Below, piece by piece: positions 1 to 6,820 of a DNA stretch of 15,492 nucleotides (the stretch's first letter is position 1; each line of letters starts with the position of its first letter). A program made the translations under genes and the position numbers. A model generated the notes under the pieces. That model was not told the DNA's origin. It saw only the letters and a list, made by a program, of their open reading frames with translations, and did no database searches. This stretch comes from CBFGRU01 sp965651255 (GTDB lineage Bacteria > Planctomycetota > Phycisphaerae > Phycisphaerales > SM1A02): positions 1-15,492 of the forward strand of contig CBFGRU010000049.1 in assembly GCA_965651255.1 (NCBI GenBank), written 5' to 3'.

Positions 1-186
1 GAGGGTGCGCTCGCCGCCGCCCAACTGGCGACCGATGCGGAGTCGCTTTCGCGTACGGTGGCGCTTTTCGCGCTAGTGGAGTCGGCGGGCGAAGCGCTGC
101 TGTACGTGCCGGGCGGTGCGGTTGGCCTGGCATGGTTCCGCGCGCGATGGCGCGGCAGTGCTTCGGCGGGTACGGCAACTGCATGA
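1..186 (+). CDS. C-terminal fragment of an unidentified protein
   Basis: This reading frame is open from the first base to a TGA at 184-186, giving 61 residues whose start lies outside the window. Codons favour G or C at the third position, as in the firm genes nearby, which supports real coding. The first part (AAAQLATDAESLSRTVALF) is Ala-rich, amphipathic and helical. It loosely recalls the end of a methyl-accepting chemotaxis protein or a LemA-type helix, but neither match is good enough to name it. The last 30 residues contain GGAVGLAWFRARWRG and have no recognised motif. The same frame is open again after the stop, so a truncated or decayed gene is possible. An intrinsic terminator lies about 200 bases downstream and fits a + strand gene ending here. 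Confidence 0.35.
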   Translation, partial: EGALAAAQLATDAESLSRTVALFALVESAGEALLYVPGGAVGLAWFRARWRGSASAGTATA

Positions 187-382
187 GATGCGCGAGTTCT
201 GCGCGGCGATCGGCAATGGTTGCGCGTTGGCACGGTGGAAACCCGCCTGGCGCGGCACGAGGCGATCGGCACGGCAATTGCAAATTTCAACAATGAAAGG
301 ATTCGCTGTCGGCCAGGGAGGGCCATTACCAGGCGCTGCGCGATCGGGATCCGTCGCTTCGCCGCGAGGGGCCGAAAGGCTC
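187..382. other. Unassigned stretch between the first stop codon and the terminator
   Basis: About 200 bases lie between the stop at 184-186 and the hairpin at 383. Open frames cross it (for example from 220), but none has a convincing ribosome binding site, and the + frame from 220 runs through a transcription terminator. It could be a long 3' untranslated region, the remnant of a decayed gene, or a small RNA ending at the terminator. No RNA family was recognised. Confidence 0.4.
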
Positions 383-421
383 GAACAGACCCCACTCCGC
401 ACGGGGTCTGTTCTCTTTTTG
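383..421 (+). terminator. Intrinsic (Rho-independent) terminator
   Basis: There is a perfect 11-bp inverted repeat: GAACAGACCCC at 383-393 and GGGGTCTGTTC at 403-413, with a 9-base loop. TCTTTTTG follows directly on the + strand. The minus-strand exit has no T tract, so it acts on + strand transcription coming from the left. It lies only 44 bases before the start of the glycosylasparaginase gene. Confidence 0.9.
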
Positions 422-465
422 CCTTCGCGCGTGCAAATCCTTGTCGTTCAGGTGATACTGACGGC

Positions 466-1554
466 ATGAGCCGAATCAACCGACGATCGTTCATCGCCGC
501 CACTGCAGCATCGCTGCCCGTCATCAGCGCATTGCGCTCGGATGCATCACCGACAACTGCGAAGGTCAATGCTGGCAACATCACCGCGCGTTCAGCGGCG
601 CGGCCGGTGGCGATCTCTTCCGGCAACGGCCTGCCGGCGGTGAGGCGGGCGGTCGAGTTGATCAACGCCGGGAGCGATGCGCTCGATGCGGTGGTCGAGG
701 GAATCGCCATCGTCGAGGCCGATCCGGATGACATGACCGTGGGCTACGGCGGGCTGCCGAATGAAGATGGCGTGGTGGAGTTGGATGCCTGTTGCATGCA
801 TGGGCCGACGCACAAGGCCGGCGCTGTCGCGTCGCTGCGCAACATCAAGCACCCAGCGCAGGTGGCGCTGCGCGTGTTGCGTCGCACCGATCATGTGCTG
901 CTCGTTGGCGAGGGCGCGCTGCGATTCGCGCGAGCGCACGGCTTCCCGGAAGAAAACCTCCTCACCGACCGCGCGCGACAGGCGTGGTTGCGGTGGAAGG
1001 AGAATCTCAGCCCCGATGATGATTGGTTGAATGATTTTCAACATATCGACAATGAAGAAGATCAGGCCGCCGTCTTCGAGCGCGGAGATGTGCCCTTTAC
1101 CTGGGGGACAATTCATTGTTCAGCGGTTGATGTGAACGGCGACCTTGGCTCGTGCACTTCGACGAGCGGATTGAGTTACAAGATTCCGGGTCGTGTGGGC
1201 GATTCACCAATCATCGGCGCGGGCAACTTCTGCGATAACGCGGTCGGCGCAGCGGGAGCCACCGGTCGCGGTGAAAGTCTGATTCAATCATGCGGCGCGT
1301 TTCAGATCGTGCGTCACATGGAAGATGGTCTTTCGCCGACCGAAGCGTGTCTGAAAGTGCTGCAATGGATTGCAGATCACACCAAGCGAAAGGCGCTGCT
1401 GAACGAGCGGGGCGAGCCCAACTTCAACGCGGTGCTGTACGCGCTGCGCAAGGATGGCGCGTACGGTTCAGCGGTCATACGCGGCCGGTACACGTTCACT
1501 GTCTGCGACGATGACGGCGCGCGGCAGGAGCGATGCGTACCGTTGTACGAATGA
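466..1554 (+). CDS. Glycosylasparaginase (N4-(beta-N-acetylglucosaminyl)-L-asparaginase), Tat-exported
   Basis: The 362-residue protein belongs to the Ntn-hydrolase asparaginase family, which cleaves the bond between asparagine and N-acetylglucosamine in glycopeptides. These enzymes are made as a precursor that self-cleaves before a catalytic Thr. The candidate here is Thr215 in TWGTIHCSAVD. It is followed by family motifs STSGLSYKIPGRVGDSP, GAGNFCDNAVGAAGATGRGE and a late Gly-rich segment. The usual HDT before the cleavage site reads WGT here, so the His-Asp pair is replaced. The N-terminus (RINRRSFIAATAASLPVISAL) is a twin-arginine signal, placing the enzyme outside the cytoplasm. The ATG at 466 is preferred because it begins exactly at this signal and lies after the terminator; an upstream in-frame ATG at 220 would need translation across it. 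A weak GGTGA lies 10 bases upstream. Length is normal for the family. Confidence 0.9.
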   Translation: MSRINRRSFIAATAASLPVISALRSDASPTTAKVNAGNITARSAARPVAISSGNGLPAVRRAVELINAGSDALDAVVEGIAIVEADPDDMTVGYGGLPNEDGVVELDACCMHGPTHKAGAVASLRNIKHPAQVALRVLRRTDHVLLVGEGALRFARAHGFPEENLLTDRARQAWLRWKENLSPDDDWLNDFQHIDNEEDQAAVFERGDVPFTWGTIHCSAVDVNGDLGSCTSTSGLSYKIPGRVGDSPIIGAGNFCDNAVGAAGATGRGESLIQSCGAFQIVRHMEDGLSPTEACLKVLQWIADHTKRKALLNERGEPNFNAVLYALRKDGAYGSAVIRGRYTFTVCDDDGARQERCVPLYE

Positions 1555-2321
1555 ACAAATGAAGAGGACGCCGGAACATTGAAAGTGCTGGCAACGGTGT
1601 CTGCCCTGGTGCGCGCCCGGGCGGCTGCGGTGTGATGGTCGGTGGGGTCGCCATGCTGTGCGCGCGGACATGCCAGAGATCGCGAATGTCTGCAAATGCT
1701 GGCAAATCACGGTCATTTGCCGGCATTTTGACGAGTAATGCGAGATCGTGACGCGACTGGCGCGAGCCAGCCAAATTTCGACGATTTCGTGAGATTCAGC
1801 GCATCGCGCGACACATTCTGACGCAAACCGCGGCGCGTGGTGGTGGGCGACGGTCGGCCTCATCAGAGGACGATCTGGCGCGCGCCGATCGAGCCACCCA
1901 TGAACCATGGAACATAAGTGGCGCGCGTGCGTGCGCGACATGCTGGTGGATCATGTCAACCATGTCCGGCGTGGCGCGCACGCGAGCGGGCCAGCGCGAC
2001 AGCACCACAGCGATGCGGGATAGTTGAGATGGAAAACAAACGCACCGGGGCGATGGCTCTGGTCGATCTCGCCGGTGTTCCGTGGAGAGGCGGCAATCGT
2101 CATCGGCGTATTGTCGGGATACCGGCCGCGAGACCGGTGATCGATGTGTCGATGGACCGACGAATCTCCGGTGCGGCGTGTATCACCGCCGCAATGGACT
2201 GTCCTACTATTCGCGACAAGCATCGCGAGGCGCGGGCTGTTCATGAGCGTGAGGTTCGTTCGATGGCAGCGCGTGCGCTTCGGGTGTGTCGGTGGTAGGC
2301 GAAGGAAAGCGACGCATCATT
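1555..2321. other. 767-base gene-poor gap
   Basis: No convincing gene lies between the glycosylasparaginase and the prenyl synthase. The small open frames present are Arg-rich and have no ribosome binding site, domain or signal. The gap holds a strong hairpin (1694-1728), a small stem with a GCGA tetraloop (1757-1770), and an interrupted palindrome (arms GCGTGCGC/GCGCACGC at 1929-1936 and 1976-1983, inner arms GACATG/CATGTC at 1937-1942 and 1961-1966). The promoter of the prenyl synthase transcript should lie in its right part, but no clear sigma70 boxes were found. Confidence 0.55.
1694..1728. repeat. Strong 14-bp inverted repeat with 7-base loop
   Basis: AAATGCTGGCAAAT (1694-1707) pairs with ATTTGCCGGCATTT (1715-1728) over all 14 positions, with a single T-G wobble, around the loop CACGGTC. 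There is no T tract after it on either strand, so it is not a typical intrinsic terminator. It lies 139 bases past the glycosylasparaginase stop and could be an RNA 3'-end stabiliser, a protein-binding palindrome or part of a small RNA. Confidence 0.7.
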
Positions 2322-3341
2322 ATGTCTGTGCAACTGCTCGATCCCGCTGGACGTCATCATGATCTCATCGCCCTGCTGGCCGAACAGCTTGAAGCGGTAT
2401 CGTTGATCATCGAGCGACAACTCGCGAGTGATCTGCCCGCGGTGAACTCGTTGTGCCGACACATCGAGCGGTACCGTGGAAAGATGCTGCGACCGACGAT
2501 GGTGCTCGTCGCGGGGTTGGCGGCGGCGAATGTTTCTGCGGATGAGGCCGCCGGTGCAGAGACACTGACCGATGCGCACCGCACCGTCGCTGCGGTCACC
2601 GAGCTCATTCACATGGCCACGCTCGTTCACGACGATGTGCTCGATGAGGCGGAGATTCGTCGGCGTGGCGCCACGATCAATCATCTTTATGGCAATGAAA
2701 CCGCCGTCATGCTCGGCGATTATCTGATTTCAAATGCCTTTCATCTCTGCTCCACGGTTGGCGATCCATCCATCAACCTCGCGCTCGGCCGCGTGACCAA
2801 CACGCTCTGCGAAGGTGAGTTGCTGCAACTGCATCACCGGGAGAAACTCGGCATCGATGAGCGCACCTACTTTGAGATCATTCAGCGAAAGACGGCATCG
2901 CTCATCGGTGAAGCGTGCCGACTCGGCGCGCTGCTCTCGGGTGCGGGGGAATCGATGTGCGCCGCCCTCGCGCAGTACGGCGGAACGCTCGGCATTGCCT
3001 TCCAGATTCAGGATGATCTGCTCGATGTGATGGGAGAGCAGGAGATTGTGGGGAAGAGTCTCGGCCGCGACCTGGAGAAGGGCAAGCTCACCCTTCCGTT
3101 GATCATCGCGCTGCGCGAGGCCGATGGACGCGATCGCGGGCGGCTGCTGCAGGCGATTGAATCACGCGAGACGGATGAGATTCGCACGATGCTGCTGACG
3201 ACCGGGGCTGCGGCCCGCGCGCGGGAAACGGCGGTGGAACTCGTCGCCAGCGCGAAGTCATCACTCCTGGCGATGCCGGCCGGTACGATGCGCGATCTGC
3301 TGGAAGCACTGGCGGATTCCGTCGTCGAACGATCTTTCTGA
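2322..3341 (+). CDS. Long-chain polyprenyl diphosphate synthase (octaprenyl/heptaprenyl type)
   Basis: The enzyme condenses isopentenyl diphosphate units onto an allylic diphosphate to make the C30-C50 chain used for quinone tails. The 339-residue protein carries the first Asp-rich motif DDVLD (residues 104-108) followed by RRRGATINH, and the second, DDLLD (231-235), followed by GKSLGRDLEKGKLTLPL. GKMLRP (53-58) is the diphosphate-binding region. The residue five before the first motif is Ala99. A small residue there is typical of enzymes making long chains, so farnesyl or geranylgeranyl synthase is less likely. The ATG at 2322 is chosen because homologues begin near here and AAGGAAAG lies 12 bases upstream. 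A GTG at 2286 would add 12 residues without similarity. A zinc-ribbon membrane protein gene follows 33 bases downstream and may be co-transcribed. Confidence 0.93.
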   Translation: MSVQLLDPAGRHHDLIALLAEQLEAVSLIIERQLASDLPAVNSLCRHIERYRGKMLRPTMVLVAGLAAANVSADEAAGAETLTDAHRTVAAVTELIHMATLVHDDVLDEAEIRRRGATINHLYGNETAVMLGDYLISNAFHLCSTVGDPSINLALGRVTNTLCEGELLQLHHREKLGIDERTYFEIIQRKTASLIGEACRLGALLSGAGESMCAALAQYGGTLGIAFQIQDDLLDVMGEQEIVGKSLGRDLEKGKLTLPLIIALREADGRDRGRLLQAIESRETDEIRTMLLTTGAAARARETAVELVASAKSSLLAMPAGTMRDLLEALADSVVERSF

Positions 3342-3374
3342 ACCACAAGCGTCGCGCGGTATGATGATCGCAAC

Positions 3375-3911
3375 ATGCGGATCATCACACGCAAACTCCA
3401 CCGGGCGTTTCCGGAGTTCGATGAATACACCGATGAGGAATGCATGCGCTTCCTCGAGCAGATACGGCTGCAGGAATGGTTTTTGGGGGCCTGTATCGCC
3501 GGCGGAGTGGTCGCGGTGGTGGTGTCAATCATCGGCTTGGTCATCACGCTGCCGCGGCTGTTCACTGCACTCTCGATGACATTCCGCGGTGTGCTGACCG
3601 CGAGTGAACAGCAGTACCTTGCCACTCTGGTGATACTGGTGCTGGGGTTGTTTGTACCGGCGATCAGCGTCCTTCTGACCCGCGATGTCATCACGCGATT
3701 CGCGGTACGCCGGTTTCTGCGAAAGGCGCGGTGTCCGTATTGTGGATACTCGATGCTGGGGCAGACGGTCATCGGCGATGAAGTCCGCTGCCCGGAGTGC
3801 GGCGCGCTTTCTTCATTGACGGAGCTTGGTCTGACGCGCGCGGAGGAGTTGCTTCCCCCGGGTGTCAGGCCGCGCGGCGATGGTTCGGCCACACGGCGCG
3901 GGTCAGAATGA
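3375..3911 (+). CDS. Two-TM membrane protein with C-terminal zinc ribbon
   Basis: This 178-residue protein has two hydrophobic segments, about residues 37-60 and 82-102. After a basic stretch comes a four-cysteine zinc ribbon, CPYCGYS (Cys120, Cys123) and CPECGA (Cys139, Cys142). Small membrane proteins ending in this kind of ribbon are common in planctomycetes, and their function is not known to me. The positive charges before the ribbon suggest that the ribbon is cytoplasmic. The N-terminus is acidic and predicted helical (FDEYTDEECMRFLEQIRLQEW). The gene starts 33 bases after the prenyl synthase on the same strand and probably shares its transcript. It ends at a hairpin facing the convergent secreted protein gene. 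The product class is clear; the role is unknown. Confidence 0.75.
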   Translation: MRIITRKLHRAFPEFDEYTDEECMRFLEQIRLQEWFLGACIAGGVVAVVVSIIGLVITLPRLFTALSMTFRGVLTASEQQYLATLVILVLGLFVPAISVLLTRDVITRFAVRRFLRKARCPYCGYSMLGQTVIGDEVRCPECGALSSLTELGLTRAEELLPPGVRPRGDGSATRRGSE

Positions 3912-3914
3912 AGA

Positions 3915-3945
3915 ACGCGGCCCCGCATCGGGTGCGGAGCCGCGT
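3915..3945. terminator. Hairpin between two convergent genes, probable bidirectional terminator
   Basis: ACGCGGCCCCGCA (3915-3927) pairs with TGCGGAGCCGCGT (3933-3945) with one mismatch and a 5-base loop. It lies 3 bases after the stop of the zinc-ribbon gene and 39 bases after the stop of the convergent secreted protein gene. T-rich but interrupted bases follow on both strands (CTCTTG on +, TCTTCATTC on -), so termination is plausible in both directions but not textbook. Confidence 0.65.
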
Positions 3946-3984
3946 CTCTTGAAAGGTGTGTCAGCTATTGGTTCGATGCGCGGG

Positions 3985-4914
3985 TTACGCGCGACGACGA
4001 CGGCTGGAGACCGCCAGTCCCAGGCCGAGCAGCGCGATCGCGCCCGGAGCGGGAATCGGTGCGAACTCGATGTATCGGCCCGAAACGCCGGAGGCAACCT
4101 GATTGATCGCGCCGGAGTTGGGGTCAAACGTGAACACGCCGCTGCCGGTGGTGAACATGAAGTTCCCGTTTCCGAGTTCATGCACGCCGCGCAGGCCGGA
4201 GGCGCCGACATCGTAGAAGTTCACCTGGTTCCCGTTCTGATCGAACTCGAAGATGCCCGACTGTGCGGAGAACGTCGCGACGAGAATGTTGCCATTCGCG
4301 CGCTGCGTCATCTGCTCGGGGAAGTTGAAGTCGCCGTTGCCGGGGAAGAACGTCGAGACCGAACCGCCTTCGGTGAAACCGCGAATCTGGTCAGGCGTTC
4401 CAATGTCGTTCACGAGCAGGTCAACGCCGTTGATACCATCGACCGCGAGCACATCGAACGGGTCACCGGCGTTGTTCCACAGGCCAACCTGATTGCCGTT
4501 GGTGTCGAAGATGACGACGGCATCGCCCGGCGCGCCGTTGGCGGAACCGGAGTTGGTGACATACAACCGATTGTTGTAGAACTCGATGCCGCGCACGTTG
4601 TCCAACGGCGTGTTGTTGAACTGGCCGAGGAACGTGCCGGAAAGATCGAACCGGAACACACCATCGGCGAGCTGATCGCTCACCCAGAATTCATTGCCGA
4701 CCTGGATCGCGTTGATCGGCGTGCTCAGGATGCCGCTGCCGTTGATGTAGTTCATTGAGATCAACGATCCGTCAAACGGATCGAAGGCCATGACCTGATC
4801 GTTCGTCGATTCGGGAACGAGCAGCACACCGCCGCCCCCGGCGCCAGCCGCCGCGGTACCGGCCCACATCGTCGCCGCGATGGCCGCAGCGCCTCCAAAC
4901 AGTTTCCGCAACAT
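3985..4914 (-). CDS. Secreted beta-propeller protein with PAPG/PEP-CTERM-like sorting tail
   Basis: The 309-residue protein starts with a signal peptide (MLRKLFGGAAAIAATMWAGTAAAG, cleavage near residue 22). The body is built of repeated short strands of the type GNxFWVSD, NRLYVTNSG, DAVVIFDTNGNQVG, GNILVATFS and GIFEFDQNGNQV. This is the pattern of NHL/SMP-30-like beta-propellers that read out as locus-by-locus 'DxNG' blades. The tail IPAPG (287-291), a short hydrophobic helix and RRRR (305-308) form a PEP-CTERM-like signal, so the protein is likely processed at the membrane and displayed or released. No catalytic residue is evident. The ATG at 4914 is chosen because AAGGGAG lies 8 bases upstream and the signal peptide begins there; an in-frame ATG 117 bases further up adds a non-signal extension. 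The function is probably structural or binding. Confidence 0.85.
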   Translation of the reverse strand: MLRKLFGGAAAIAATMWAGTAAAGAGGGGVLLVPESTNDQVMAFDPFDGSLISMNYINGSGILSTPINAIQVGNEFWVSDQLADGVFRFDLSGTFLGQFNNTPLDNVRGIEFYNNRLYVTNSGSANGAPGDAVVIFDTNGNQVGLWNNAGDPFDVLAVDGINGVDLLVNDIGTPDQIRGFTEGGSVSTFFPGNGDFNFPEQMTQRANGNILVATFSAQSGIFEFDQNGNQVNFYDVGASGLRGVHELGNGNFMFTTGSGVFTFDPNSGAINQVASGVSGRYIEFAPIPAPGAIALLGLGLAVSSRRRRA

Positions 4915-4922
4915 ATCGTCTT

Positions 4923-4929
4923 CTCCCTT
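4923..4929 (-). promoter_or_regulatory. Ribosome binding site deciding the start at 4914
   Basis: On the minus strand AAGGGAG lies 8 bases before ATG 4914. This supports that start over the longer in-frame alternative at 5031. Confidence 0.75.
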
Positions 4930-5211
4930 GCGTTCACGAGTTGCGCGGCCCACGTGAGCGGACCAGCAACGACCTGGTGATGCGCCCGACCACATCGCCG
5001 CCGCGAGCGGCGACGGCTGCAAGTCAGACACGACGTCTCCAAACCCTACCGGATCGGGCTCCTCATCGCAAGGAAATCAGCCGAAGTTGCGGCGATTGCG
5101 CGGTCGTCAAAGACGAGAGTTGTGAAAATAGAGAAATTGCCCGCCGCTCCATCCGCGTGTTTTGCCCGCATCGGGGCGATCACGCGCTGGGCGAAGGGAA
5201 TCAGGGCTTGA

Positions 5212-6609
5212 TTACATGTACGCCCGCAGCAGGTCCGCACCGGGGTAATAGTGATTCAGAATCGCCAGATGTGAATCGCCGCGTTTGGCGCGGGCCTCCG
5301 CTCCGTACTGGCACAGTCCGACGCCGTGGCCGAAGCCGCGCCCCTCGAAGCGAACGGATGATCCATCGACCTGTGCGGAGAAGTTCGATGAGCGAAGTGA
5401 TCGCGCGCCGCTGCTGAGTCCGCCGGCCTCGGCATTCAGGGCGCGCTGCAACGGGCCTGCATCAAGTTCAATGCCGTCGCGCGCTTCGGTCATCACTCGG
5501 TAGCGCGTCACGCGGCCGCCGGCATTTCGAGTGACCGGCTCGATCGCGCGCACCTGGCTGATGCCCGCGAGGGCGGGGAGTTTCTTCTCCAGCCCGAGAT
5601 TCCGCAGCCGCGCGATGACATCGCTCATCGGTCGCTCGACCGACCACTGATAGACCGGCGCGGTATGACAGACATCGCCCGCCGCCCGGGAGAGCAGCGG
5701 GGGAACGTTGTTCACCGGGTTGGGTCCGATCGCTTCGGTCGCATCGGCGGGGGCTCCGCCGCAGCACGAGGAGTAATACCCCGGCACGACGAACCCGCCG
5801 AAGGCCAGCAGCAAACCGCGCGTGCGCTGGGCTGCTTCCACCGATCGCGCATGATTCGTCGCGCCGATGTACGCCTGCGATGCCTGCGTGTTGTGCAGAT
5901 CGAAGTGACGCCGATTCAGCCAGTGCGCATGCTCGACGCAGGCAAAGCTGCGGGCGGCGACGGCCTGGGCGGCGAAGGTTTCCGCGTGCCAGTGCCGGTA
6001 GAGTTCCTTGGCGAGCACGCCCGGCAGGTACGCTTCAAGCGGCACATCGTTGACGATGTCGATTCCCTCGCCCCCGTCGTTCGAGCGGCGGACGAGCCGG
6101 ATGCGATTGGGAAACGCGCCGTCCCGCGCGTGAATGAGGAAGCGCGCATCATGCTGGTCGATGGCGTCGGGTGGTCCGAACTCGATCTCGGCGTTCGGGT
6201 CGAGGGTGGGCTTCAATCCGCCGGCATCTTCGATGGACCAGCCGTGGCGGTCGAGGCCGGCGCGGATCGGGCCGCGCACGACGATGCCCCGCCGCAGCGA
6301 ATCGACTTCGCGAATGCGCAGCCAGTCGCCGGTCTTTCCGAGTTCGACCCTTGCCTCACCGCCGCGCAGGGCGGCAACGCGAACGCGCACGAGCGGTTCC
6401 TCGCGCGGGATCATCGGTCGCCAGACGGGCTCGGGTCTCGGTTCGACCGGCTGCGGCAGGTGGATGGATGAGGATCGCCCGCCGGTGGAACACGCCGAGA
6501 GGATGAACGGCAGGATGATGCCGGTTGAGCCGATCGCCGCGCCGGTCGTAATGAGAAACGCGCGGCGGGAAACAAACTGGCGCGGATTGGCCGTTGAATC
6601 GTCGGGCAT
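5212..6609 (-). CDS. SpoIID/LytB-domain protein, Tat-type lipoprotein (putative peptidoglycan lytic transglycosylase)
   Basis: SpoIID-family enzymes cleave peptidoglycan glycan strands, usually those stripped of stem peptides. In this 465-residue protein the domain starts near residue 185 with NDVPLEAYLPGVLAKE, where Glu202 matches the catalytic Glu of SpoIID. It continues with FAAQAVAARSFA (212-223), TQASQAYIG (241-249), a YSSCCGG turn (279-285) and the hallmark GRGFGHGVGLCQYGAEAR near the C-terminus. The N-terminus has SRRAFL (twin-arginine motif), a hydrophobic stretch and the lipobox LSAC with Cys40. It is therefore probably exported folded by Tat and then lipid-anchored. Residues 45-70 form a Pro-rich linker. 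The start at 6609 has no strong ribosome binding site but directly precedes the signal. It lies alone on the minus strand, 297 bases from the propeller gene downstream. Confidence 0.88.
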   Translation of the reverse strand: MPDDSTANPRQFVSRRAFLITTGAAIGSTGIILPFILSACSTGGRSSSIHLPQPVEPRPEPVWRPMIPREEPLVRVRVAALRGGEARVELGKTGDWLRIREVDSLRRGIVVRGPIRAGLDRHGWSIEDAGGLKPTLDPNAEIEFGPPDAIDQHDARFLIHARDGAFPNRIRLVRRSNDGGEGIDIVNDVPLEAYLPGVLAKELYRHWHAETFAAQAVAARSFACVEHAHWLNRRHFDLHNTQASQAYIGATNHARSVEAAQRTRGLLLAFGGFVVPGYYSSCCGGAPADATEAIGPNPVNNVPPLLSRAAGDVCHTAPVYQWSVERPMSDVIARLRNLGLEKKLPALAGISQVRAIEPVTRNAGGRVTRYRVMTEARDGIELDAGPLQRALNAEAGGLSSGARSLRSSNFSAQVDGSSVRFEGRGFGHGVGLCQYGAEARAKRGDSHLAILNHYYPGADLLRAYM

Positions 6610-6684
6610 CGGTTCGATCGTCAGTCGCGGCGAAGGTCATGCCGGGGCAATGACATCATAATCGGCGAAAGCCGCGCGCGTCGA

Positions 6685-6707
6685 TGAATGCAGGGAGGAA
6701 GCATTCA
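6685..6707. repeat. Short hairpin with purine-rich loop
   Basis: TGAATGC (6685-6691) and GCATTCA (6701-6707) form a 7-bp stem around the loop AGGGAGGAA. It lies between the SpoIID gene start and the terminator of the alpha-CTD gene. On the + strand the loop looks like a ribosome binding site before an ATG at 6710, but that frame is antisense to the alpha-CTD gene and is judged not coding. Confidence 0.45.
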
Positions 6708-6717
6708 CAATGCAACG

Positions 6718-6752
6718 AAAAGCCGCGCACGATTCGGGTGATCGCGCGCGGC
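6718..6752 (-). terminator. Intrinsic terminator of the TPR/alpha-CTD gene
   Basis: On the minus strand GCCGCGCGCGAT and ATCGTGCGCGGC (6741-6752 and 6722-6733) form a 12-bp stem with one G-U pair and a 7-base loop. TTTT follows at once (6721-6718). It lies 68 bases past the stop at 6821. Confidence 0.85.
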
Positions 6753-6820
6753 CGAAGATTCTTTCTGCATCGATCTCGACGGTCGCTGGGCGGTTGTTGT
6801 TCGCCCGGCTGTCGTTCCGC

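Noticed and set aside
1..300. Degraded LemA gene (LFALVE and a later ETRLA segment resemble LemA helices)
   Set aside because: The distance between the two segments is about 30 residues too long, and the conserved YN/FP positions after them are missing.
220..465. N-terminal extension of the glycosylasparaginase frame back to an ATG at 220
   Set aside because: It would cross the intrinsic terminator at 383-421 and put 82 Arg-rich residues before a perfect twin-arginine signal that starts at 466.
2029..2298. Possible 89-codon gene before the prenyl synthase
   Set aside because: It is Arg-rich without a recognisable motif, has only a weak GAG before its ATG and overlaps the alternative GTG start of the prenyl synthase. 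It cannot be excluded but is not supported.
3862..4758. 298-codon + strand frame, and similar long frames at 5665-6471 (+), 7978-8964 (-), 10492-11340 (-), 3008-3928 (-) and 11716-12513 (+)
   Set aside because: Each overlaps a gene with clear domains on the other strand and shows no domain, signal or ribosome binding site of its own.
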